Source: Gyrodactylus bullatarudis
Lineage: Eukaryota; Platyhelminthes; Monogenea; Gyrodactylidea; Gyrodactylidae
Direction: 5' to 3'
Length of the DNA: 64,000 nucleotides
Assembly: GCA_012064415.1 (NCBI GenBank)
Contig: SSNU01000222.1
Location: 49,420-113,419 of the forward strand
Shown here one piece after another: positions 36,201 to 48,200 of the stretch. The translations under genes were made by a program, and so were the position numbers. Within the stretch, counting starts at the first letter, position 1. The number at the start of each line of letters is the position of its first letter. The notes under the pieces were generated by a model that was given only the letters and a program-made list of their open reading frames with translations, ran no database searches and was not told the origin of the DNA.

Positions 36201-39200
36201 TTTGATTACATTTATCAGAAAATAAGTTTCTATTTGCCCTATATATTTTTCATCAATACCTAATTTTTTAAATTGCCTAAATGTTAGGGTCCTAATAAGG
36301 GAATAGCGTCCTATTTTTTGATGCCCTAATATAACCGAGTTAATTAAATGTAAACAGTTTTAGGCAAGGTATTTTATTATGCGATCCATTAACATGGAAA
36401 AGGATTCCTTACATTCTTAGCTCTATACACTATGTACTTTTTATAGAAAGAGGTGGTCTTTGCCTTGATTCCATTAACAGACAAAAGCTTTCCCCCTCTT
36501 CTAAAACACTATATACTTTTATTGATGATACTAAAATATATAACTTTCTATTTGCAATCGTGCCTCTTGAGAGATGAATTCTTCAATGTCTGAAATGGAG
36601 ATGTAAAGACCAAGAATCAACAATGTTTTTATGAGGGAAGATATCCAAATTAAATATTGATCAAGTACAAGTAAGATATTCTTAGACCTTTTTACTTAAA
36701 GTATCTAATAAGGAAACCTTGGACTGAGAAATTCGGTTCTTGCATTTCTTTTCCAAATAGATCGTTACTTGAGAATATCCATCGTAACTTCTTGTAAGGG
36801 GTATCAGGAAAATTTAGGTATAATCTTGCTAATAAAGCAATTCTCGATGAATTTCCGGAATTTATGATGTTTACAAAAATCTCTTTTTTCATCAAGTCCT
36901 CGAAATTATCTGAAGATTTTTTGGAAATCGGTTTAAAGGGGCTACTTTCACTAAAAATAGTTTTTTTTTGAGCTTGCTGACTGGAAGTCATGCTAGTGTT
37001 AAGAACGAACGAAGGATTATTGGTGAATAAAGCTTTATTTTCGTCGGTTCTCTTCAGACCAAACACCGACTTTAGATATATTTATATACATGCAAGATTA
37101 AGGAACATTATAAAATCTGACGAATAGCAATTAATCATCCAAGATTGACCAATGGGGGTTGAGTGTGCTCATACTCTTGGGGATGTGAGGAATACATCTA
37201 TTGTCTGATTGGTAGTTGGTAATCGTTTTCTCTGTTTCCCCTTTCTTTTTTGTTGCTTAGGTGATGTCGACAGATTTCTTTTTTGTTGCTTAGGTGATGT
37301 CGACAGATTTCTTTTTCGTGATGGAGTAGGGGCTTGTACTTCTGGCTGAGAAAAATACCTTTTTCGATCATCGTGGGGTACAGTAGAAATTTGGTTACTA
37401 GGGTTTTGTGAGTTGGATTCATTTGATGATCTGCAACTAGAGGAGGTGTTAATATCAACTGATGTTGAGGTTTGAGTTTTTGCCAATATAGTTGCTGGGT
37501 CATCGTTATTTGATCCATTTATTTGTGTAGAGGTGAACATTGGACTGCTCTCGGATTGTTTTGTATCAACTGATGTTGAGGTGGAGGGTAAAATTTCCGA
37601 TTTTGGGTCTAAGTTTTGAGTTGGAGATGGGGAACTCACAGGGGACCCTCTGGTCATCTTTGAAACTTTCTTAATTATCTTGGATGCTTTGTGGAAATTG
37701 ACACCTGTGAAACCTAACTTCCTGCCCAATATTTTCTGTGCACATAACAAGGGTAACTCCTCATTCACCAGCTTCGCCACAGCTATCTCCAAGGCTTTTT
37801 GGATTTGGTGCTAACTGAGCTTTGGATCTGCGGCGTATCTGATTCTGAAGTTCTCGATTCCCGCCGAGTTGCTAGTCGTACGTAAATGTTCCTGTATAGA
37901 AGAACTGTCATTGCCGAGAGCGGTCCAATGTTCACCTCTACACAAATAAATGGATCAAATAACGATGACCCAGCAACTATATTGGCAAAAACTCAAACCT
38001 CAACATCAGTTGATATTAACACCTCCTCTAGTTGCAAATCATCAAATGAATCCAACTCACAAAACCCTAGTAACCAAATTTCTACTGTACCCCACGATGA
38101 TCGAAAAAGGTATTTTTCTCAGCCAGAAGTACAAGCCCCTACTCCATCACGAAAAAGAAATCTGTCGACATCACCTAAGCAACAAAAAAGAAAGGGGAAA
38201 CAGAGAAAACGATTACCAACTAACAATCAGACAATAGATGTATTCCTCACAGCCCCAAGAGTATGAGCACACTCAACCCCCATTGGTCAATCTTGGATGA
38301 TTAATTGCTATTCGTCAGATTTTATAATGTTCCTTAATCTTGCATGTATATAAATATATCTAAAGTCGGTGTTTGGTCTGAAGAGAACCGACGAAAATAA
38401 AGCTTTATTCACCAATAATCCTTCGTTCGTTCTTAACACTAGCATGACTTCCAGTCAGCAAGCTCAAAATATTTTTGAGGAAATCAGATATAATTTCCTG
38501 ACTGAATCTCATTGAAGATGGGATATTTTTCTATTTAATTAAGATCCCCATGGGGCTAGATGAGCTATTGAAGAAAACTTGTCTTCAAATAAAAATAGTT
38601 TATTGACCCCTTAAGAACCAATACTCTTTTGAATGAACTATGACTTATCAAGTAAAAAGATTTTATTGGAAAGATATGACAATTTTAAAAATTATAAATT
38701 TCCTAGAAAATATAAAGAACATTTTTTTGAAAAATCCGCAGAATTCGAAAATGCGATCACCTTGAAGTCATCTCTAGCAATAAAAAATAGCCATTTTCTG
38801 TAGGTCTTCAAGGGTTAAAAAATATTTTAAGCAAGGAAGGAAGGTTTCCAAAAATCTTCAGCAAATCTTGAGATCTTGATGAAAAAATGAGATTTTTGTA
38901 AAACTCTTTCCTTATATTATATGCAGAATATTTATTGTACTTTAGGTAATCAACTACGAGCTTATACGATCATTATACTCGAAAGGCTGTTCATTGGTTT
39001 CATGAGTCATGGCTGACAATAAAGAATTGTAAAAGGTTTTTTCAAATAAAAAACCACTGAAATATTCACAGTAGAAATATTATTTAACAATATAAAAGAG
39101 TACAATACATGAAAATGTACTTACCACATGTGTGAAATAACAAAAGTGACGACTTTTTTGCACATTCGTAATCATGTAACGTGTTGGATTTATTCTTGAA

Positions 39201-42200
39201 GGCATGATGAAGGATTGAGTTAAAGTTTAATGTACACATTGCCTTGTTATCGCAAAAAGTGTCAACAACAAGTCTTGTAATGTCCAGCTTGATCGGTTGG
39301 CATTTCTGTTGTCTTACTGTTGATAAGGAGAGAATTATTAATCGAGAGTATCGCTTCTGAATGTTGTATTATTCAATACTCTTTGTGAATTATATTAACC
39401 CCTTATGAATACTAAATGAATAAACAAGAGATATGGGTAAAATTAAATTTATCTCATGACCGAATTTGCCAAATATTCCACTTTTTCAACCTTTTATCGA
39501 TTTTGAAGATCTGAAGATTTTAAAAATTTATGATCAAAATTGTCAAACTTGTCAATGCCCATACTAATTCATAACAAGGTATATCTTTTATAAAGGAAAT
39601 CAATCAGCAGCTCTTGAAAATGGGCCCATTTTTGGACATTAACTGAGTGTCGGCAACAATTAGATAATCCTTGATGATGATAAAGTGAGCAAAAACATTT
39701 TCATAAAATCAGGTAATTTTAAGAAATTCGGTGAATGAAGTCTCTTCGTTTAGCTATAGTAACGAAAGGATTGAATCTGGCCATCTCCCATGTGTTAATG
39801 GGCTGTAATCAGAATAAACTTTTGTTATAACTACAGTACAATTGAAATTCATTCAAAATAGCATAAATAAAGAGTCTTATTTTTATCTATAGACTAGACT
39901 AAAGTCTTATTTTAGAATGAATGAAGATATATTTAGAACCAAATGTATACATTTCTTAAAGGATCATCAGTGATCTCTCTTTAAAAAAAAGATCAAATTT
40001 CCAGGTTTAATGGAGATTAGCAAAAACTTTTAGTGGTCAAGTTATTATGAAACTAATTCTTCATCAAGAAAGTAAAAAAAAGAGTTGGTTTTTGTGAAAA
40101 ATAAATTTTCTAATGATAAATGTGATGCAAGGTAAGCATTGGTACGTGACTCACATAACCCAGAATCTTTTATGAATGCAAGAAACCAGCTAAAATATGA
40201 ATAATGAATAAACATAACTTGTGTGGGGTAGAACTGTAGTCCAAATATTTCTTGGATAAGAGAGTCAGTGACACTCTAACTGATTTGAAACTGATTTTTT
40301 ATTAAAAAGCGCAGAAGTGATTTTAACCCGTAAAGTCTTATTTCTAGCACATTTAGATCATTTTAGCAACTAATTACACGGGGGGAAATAAAAAAATAAA
40401 TTTTTAGATATATCGATAATTTTAATAATAATTATTATTATTCATCTAAACTCCAAAAAATATTTCTTTAACCCCCCCCCCCTCCTTATTGGATAAGAAA
40501 TCTCCTTGAATAGTATTCAATGAATACGCATAGATCTTATAAATCGTCAAAAACGTACTATACTAATTCAAAGAAATTTTGGGTCAAGATATGACTCAAC
40601 TTTTGATCGGTAACTCTTAAATTTAAAATAATTGCGTTAAAAAAACTGTAGATTTGTAATCAAACCAATTTTTTTTCATTTGTTTTTTATCTTTAGAGCC
40701 TTTAGAAGGTCTATTTTTGCGAAATATTTCTAGAATAAATATCTTTACTTTGTCTCAGTTTTAAGCAACATGATAAGAATCTTCTCTTAAACTGTTTAGG
40801 AAAGCACTATTTTTATCCTTTTGTAGACATGATAAAAAAGTACAAAGAAAATGTGTTTTCAAAAGACTATTGGAAATTAAAGATTCAAAGAGTTGATAAC
40901 GACTCGTGGATAAAATTGAATTGCGAGAATGAATTTTTGAAAATTGAAATACCTATCTGATTGTTACTAGAGTCACCAAAAAATAAAATTAAGTATCTAA
41001 AATAGAGACTGGGTCGTTGATTCAGCGGCCTAAGTGCTTGACTTTCAATGCTCATTTCGATTCTCAGCATTGATACTGAGGACTCCTCAGTGAGGAGTTT
41101 CAGTAAAGACAAAACTAGTTAATATATTAAATACACGCTGAGTCTTATCTTCGCATCAAATTAGCGATGTACAAGATAATAAAAGATTTGGGCACTTGTA
41201 ATTAAGATGAGATTTTACTTATATCCTTCAGAAAAATGATTGGGATTTATCCAAAGAAATTAGGCATTTTCAAGAAAAGGTTAAACTCCTAAAATTTGAG
41301 TCTTTCTCCTTTGTGGGGATTGTAAAATTTAAATGGTTCAATTTGCGAAAATCTTTCATCTTTCGACAAATTCGAATCATTCTAGTTTTGACCTCCAATG
41401 CCAGGAAGTAATTGATTCAAATCGTTAAAAGAGAGGAAATTTCTGACTAACAGGAGAGTTTTTTTGTAGAAAATGATAGATTCTCAACTTCTAATTTCTT
41501 GTTTGAATAGTCTAGGTATTGAATTAATAGTTGAATTGATAATTATCAAGATTCTAATAATGATTTTGTCATACAGACTAGAGAGGAATGATTCCTCAAT
41601 ACTGGACATAGTAACGTCTATAGATTTGATGATCAATATTTCTCTCTGGAAAATCAAGAAATATAAGACATCCCTTTCTAGGAAATCGAAAGTCAGCTGT
41701 TACATGATTCTGGCGTGTTTCTCCTTTATCTAACCCTCATCATTTTCCCTTGCTTGTCCAATTTCTAACCTCTACAGTTGTGAGAAGAAGTTGTGTCCAT
41801 CAATTTTGATTTCATATGGACATGGTGATAACCTGTGACCATACTTTGCTAGTAGGTTGAATGTCTAATTATCCATAAAAATGCTAGTAAGCTTGCGTAT
41901 TTTAAACTTTGTAAAAGGAACTCAAAAGCAAATACTAAGTTGAGAATACTATACTATAGATAAATAAATATTGAATAATTGGGATATTGTATTGTATTGA
42001 TGGGAATGATGATGAAGTACATTTGTCAACTTTCCTCATCATTATGAGAATATTATGAGTAGTATTTTATACTTGTGATGATAAATCTGTATTCAAACAA
42101 TACAACTTTTCTTTCTTCATTACTAGGCTTGTTTTTCCAATTCTTCCTGTGTGTGAGTATTAAGAATATTGGGAGATAATGAAATAGGATAAATTAAACA

Positions 42201-45200
42201 AGAACTATCTGTTGTGTACACTAGAGAGATCAATAGAAATATGATTTAAAAAAAAGTACATTCCTACTATTTTTCTGATATAAATCTTCTTAAAAATCAT
42301 TGGGAAATAATAAACTCCTCAAATGAACCTTTTTTGTGGACTTTTCGTTTGTCGAATGTCAGGCTAGAATAAATGGACTGACCTCAAATGGGTATCAACA
42401 ATTGGTCATGTTGGCTTCTTGACAAGGTTACTAAAGCTAGATGACATGAGGACGAGAATTTACTAGAAACTCAGGAGCATTTTTCTTGACTTTTCGGAGA
42501 AAAATATTGTTTTAATTTTAGCTAGAAATATTCCGTTCTAATATATCCGACAGGAACCTCTTACCTAGTAATGGATGAGTCCATGTCGCTGATTGTTACA
42601 GGTTAATAATGGATCCCACCGAGACTGGTACGAAAGAAACTCACAAAGCATTTAGAAATAATCTAAGTACACATATATGATAGACATACCTAGAACGAAA
42701 TATTTCTAGTTAACCTTGATAAGTATAGGTGCTGCAATATTCATTGTTTTAATAGTAAATTCTCATCTTTATGTCAACTAGCTTTGAGAAAGTTATAACT
42801 AATATTTCTATTATGAGGTCTCAAATAATTTCCAATTTCACTTAGACCTAAAGACCATTTCATCTTTTGAAAGATGGAATTTAGTTGGCTGAAGAACGTC
42901 AAGTAAAACTATCTATTACGAGTACTCACCTTGATGACAAGTTGAATATTGAGCTGTCTTCTGATCGATATTGGTTAGAAATACATTTTCGAAGAAGAGG
43001 GATTCGTAATTAAAATCACATTTCAATTCAACGTAAGCATCACTACAGAGAGCCAGACCATTGCTTTCACCTATTGAAAATAAGAATGTCAGGGTGAATA
43101 TTTGAAATTATTCAGCCTCATATATCTGCCTTCAAATGAGTTAAATATACCTGGTCTACAATGGTATGTGATTTCAGTCATAATATTTTTCATGTCCGTG
43201 GAAGACTGACCCACTGTTACCTCTTCAACATTGCATGCGGTCTTATCGTTACAGACAGCCAGGATTTTCTGTAAAGTTAAATTTTATGTCAACCTGATTC
43301 AAAATAAAAATAATGTATTCAGTAGAATAGAACAATCAACACCCCACTCAATATTCTTAAAGAGTAATTGATATATTCTAAGCCAGTGGTTGGTATGATG
43401 ATGAGAGTTTACGAATTTTACAAAGTGAGTTTTATGTATAGATTTTAACACAAACCTTACTCCTTAAGGGAATTTAAACAAAGTTATTTTAATGTTTCAA
43501 AGTTAAAAAATCTGTTCAATAAATCAACACATGCTAATGAACTGTAAAATTATTTTCATGTATGGTTTTATTAAGATAAGAAGCATTTAAAAGGAAATAC
43601 AAAATACATTGTTTACTTCTGTTTACAATTTTCATGGGTTTTTCCCCGTAGCATGTATTAGAAATGATTCTACAAAACTATTTCTTACCCAGAAGCCGTT
43701 AATGAGACAAAATATGTTTTTTTTCAAAAGAGAACATCTTAACAGTTCTAAACGACTGAATCTCTCTGAAAAAGCAATCGAAAATTTTCAGTCCGATACA
43801 ATTTTCTGTAATAATCTTGAATAATTATCCAATATACTACACGTTACCTGATAAATTTTAGACACTTTAAACATTCAATACAGGTTTAATAACGAGATGA
43901 AAAATTCAATTTTACACCGATTCTCCGGATTCACAGAAAAAATATGTATTTATATTTGGGACCAACATTAGACGTAGAATTCGAATTCACCTGTAGAAGT
44001 TCACTCGTCATTACTGTGGGAAATCGAACTATTTAAATTTTTCGATTATCACGAAGGCAAATTATCCAAAATCTTGAAGTCTAACTTTTTCTCGCTATCT
44101 CTATGGCGAAATTCGAATTCTTCGTCTAATTTTGATCCCAAATTTCAGTACTTAACTGCTTCGAATCATCGTAATCGATGAAAATTTTGGTTTAAAAATT
44201 GAAAAAGTAGAAATTTGTTATATTTTCGAAATCCAAAAGTTTGCCTGATTTTGGTCAGATTGCAACGATTCTCGGTTCCTCGTTATACATGAGTAATATC
44301 ATACCAGTGATATTGGTGATATCTGATCCGTCCAATTTAGTTTATACAGTATTAACAGAGAAAATTTGAAATAGATTATATGTCTAAGCAATTGATAATT
44401 ATAATTTCACCTTTTACATAATTTAAACTTGTCATCTTAAAATGGTCATGATTATTTGATTATAATCAAATAATAATTATTGATAACCTCTGTTTATAAA
44501 ACAATAGAATTTAAATTTAGTTTCTTTCTATAGATGGGTGGCACTGCCAATTTTGAAAGTTTATCGATTACATATTACGTATTATTTTAATTTAAAACGT
44601 TCTCTCTCGTGATATAATATAAATACACAAAGATATAAAGACTTTTTATTGATTGCCAGACCATAGTTGACCTATAATCGTAATGAAAGGTCTGAAAGAA
44701 TAAATCATAGGAGCTCTAAACTTGCTAGCATCTAGATCATAATATGAAGATGGGAATTTATGGTTTTTACAGAAAGTTGAATTCGAATTGAAAATTTTTT
44801 GGATTCTAGATCATGAGACCCACTTAGTCCCACTGGGTTATTTCTATCAAAGATCTATTTAAGATCAATTTACCAACTCATTATTATTTATTTAAACCTC
44901 AAAAAATACTTCGTTTGCCCCCCCCCCATTCGATAGGAAATTTATTAATCTTCTGGAATACGCAAAGATCTTGGCTTTATCATTCTTAAAAATCGTGCTA
45001 TACTTTCTAAGAGAGTTGGTTTTTTTCAAAAAACAAATTTTTGTTTAAAACCTTTCTTTGACATCCCAGTGTCATAGGTAGAAAGTAAGATAACTTTTAT
45101 CGAGTAATCATACCTGTAGAATTCAAATATGCAATCTGAACTCTATCTTCTACAAAAGTAGCCTGTTTTTGAATCCGAGTCCTGAAAAATAATTCTCTGG

Positions 45201-48200
45201 GGCTTTGAGAGTTAAGGAAATTATGGCATATTTCAAATCTCGAAGTAGCGCCAAATTTTTGAATTTTGAGTTCAAAAATTTGCTGATTTCAAAGTGAGAG
45301 AGTGATCGAAAGTTGATTTTTAGGATCACAATGAGACAAGAAAACCGATTAAAACATTGGATAAATTCGTCCTTTTTTAAGGATCTTGAATTATCAAAAT
45401 TTCAAAGATTTTCAAGTAGGGAAAATGATCGAATCTTTTAGAATTTCGCAGAGACTTTTTCATAGATAGATTGTCACATTCGAAAGGTGCATAAGAAATC
45501 ATTTTAATTATGATTTGTCTTGAATGAAGAGACACATACACGGGGGAACATCACGAGAGAGACTTGCCAACTAATCTTTCCCACTTACAAATCGGGAGTA
45601 CATTCATTGCATAGTCTGCTGCATATAACATGGGAAAAGTTCATTCACGTTTCAAAATTAATTACACCGTGTACAGTGTAGTATGAATTGTATATTAGGA
45701 ATATAGAATATCTCTTATTGATGAAAATACAAAACATACAAGACGTAAGAGGACTTTAATGAAGGATGATTTCTGCACAAGAGTTGATTATTCAAGTAAG
45801 TAGAATTCTAGTACAGTTCTCTAGAGTGTAACTCTTGTAATTTTTTAATATTCAGGCTTGTGTAAAATATGAAAATTCTCTAATCTTTACTTTTTACTAT
45901 TGGCCGGTACCATTTCATGAAATGAAGATCGAGTTTGATAGAAAACTTGTAGGGAGGATGGAACAAGGGATATCTTGATACTGCTGCATCCATTCATAAA
46001 AAATCTAGATTTTACGAATACGTTTCATAGTTATTGGGTAGGGGGTTTATTTATTTAAAAATTACCAGTCCCACACGAATTAGATGAAAGAAAAACAAAC
46101 TGCTTATAAAAAGAAAGAAATTTTAGAGTCATCTAAATAGACTTACTGTGTTTATGAGCTTTTTCAGGTCATATCTCGAAAATTTTCATCAGATTTTACT
46201 TCGTTGGATTATAATTATTGGGAAAAATTTAGGGATTTTTCTAAGAATCATTTGAAAATGGAATTAAAAAGGGACAAATCCTAATTTTTTAAAATGAATC
46301 AAAGACTTGAAAACGGTAGTATTTGTTAGCATTTTAAAACTTCAATGGGCAAAAAGATTCGATCTCGGATCATGTAAATATTATTAAAAGGAACTGGACG
46401 TCATTCTTACTCGACCACAACTTAAACGAGATGATATGACTCAAAAAAAACAAATTTTATCACGAAATTTCAAAGTCTTCATAGTTTTAGTCGTGTTCAT
46501 AACAAAATGGTTTAAATTAAAGTTTCTTGAAAATGATCTATGACAAATTTTGAATTCTTAGTCTAATTTAACACAAGGTCAAACTTTGAAAAATTATAGA
46601 TTGAGTTATTTCGGAAAATTATTTTATTCCAACAATTTATGAGCTCGTTTTATCATAGGATTTTAAAAATATTTTGTTTCTGGAGAAAAATATTGAGTTT
46701 TTTGTAAAAATAATAAATAATTACTTCCGAAAATACGATATATTTGAGGTGATTCAAACTCACATTTTTTATCAAAGCATTACTATACAGGTGATAGTCC
46801 TCGATCAGGTTGATTCTGTCAATTTTGATAAGGGACTTTGTAGGACATTGGATTGTACTGGCGTTTGTATTGTAAAATGTGAACCTTCTAAGTTGTTCAT
46901 AGATTCCTGTAAAAATTAAATGTAATCTCTATCGGTTATGTTTCAACTACCTAACCAATCTAAAACTCTTTTATGATATATAGAACCAAGTACAGTTATT
47001 CAATTATCAACAGTATTTCTTGGTAATTTAAGAGATTAGAAAAATATTTTATAGAGAACGTGCAAGAGCATCTTTCAGTGAAAACATTAGGATTGTAATT
47101 TATTTCAAGGTATTCTGTCCGTATATCTATCGGTAGGATTTGATAATTTCTGTTGATTTTACGTATTTTCATGGAAGAGAGCTGAGGCGAGAAATTTAGT
47201 AGCTTTTTAATAGTTCAAGTGATAAGTTAAACTGTAAGACCTGTAAGACTCTAATAAGTATTATGATAAAGCTATTCACATAAATAAACGAGTTTACTAT
47301 TTTTATTAAGAAACAACGAGCCTATGATATGGTTCGATTTCCGAATGACGAATTTCTTTAGGTGAATTTGAATCATTTTTCTAATGTAAATCCCAAATAT
47401 CAGTATTTAATTGCTTCAGATCTTCAAAATCGATAGGAATGTTGAACTAAAATGTTGAAAAAAAGTGGGATTTTGGGGCATTTCAGAAATTCCAACAAAA
47501 TAGTCTAATTTTGTCAGATAGAATACAAAGATTATTTGTGTTTCTGACCATTTGGAGAATAAAATTTATTTGTTTGTAAATATGGTGAATTCTAATCTTC
47601 ATTTCAACTATCTTTAATAACAAAGTCTTGGTATTTTTCTGTCTCAAGCCAAAAGACATTATAGTCCGCATGTTTACAACGTTTCATAGACTAAAAACCT
47701 ATCAAATAAGGTTATTTCTATCAACTTTTATCAGGTTAAATTTGTTACTAATTATAGCATGAATAAAGAAAGACAATTAGAAAATACAAATTAAACGGTA
47801 AAGGGGTTTAAATAGAGAAGTAAAAACAGTATTAGGTCACTCTATAATACATTCTTGTGCTTTCATTCCACGCATGTTCATTGAACATTGTTCAACCTTG
47901 GTTTTGTAGCCTGTAGCATGCTAACCAGATTTGGCTTATACTACCCAAACTAAACTAATGAAATCTATTCTACATTACAATACACTTTGAATGCATGGAA
48001 AATACTCTCTTTTTAGGTATATATATAAAACTATGGAGACCTGAAATGGAACACTCATTCCAAGAAATATTCATGATGCATATAGAGTTGGGTTAGAGTA
48101 TGTCAATCATGCTTTTCCCCATGTATATAGCAATTGTTCCCAGAATGGAATATGAATAATGGGAGTTTGAAGAGAGAAAAACTTGTATGAGACAATGAGG

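Larger units (their letters stand above)
39317..42929. other. Long intron of the EVA-1-like gene (exons 4-5)
   Basis: No other gene seen. It holds a terminal fragment related to the Penelope-like element (about 39925-39985), a C-tract repeat (40440-40570) and a tRNA-like sequence (41009-41072). Confidence 0.55.

Noticed and set aside
41473..41733. Hydrophobic 86-residue open stretch
   Set aside because: Intronic, Ile/Leu-rich as expected from AT-rich sequence, with no conserved motif or splice context.
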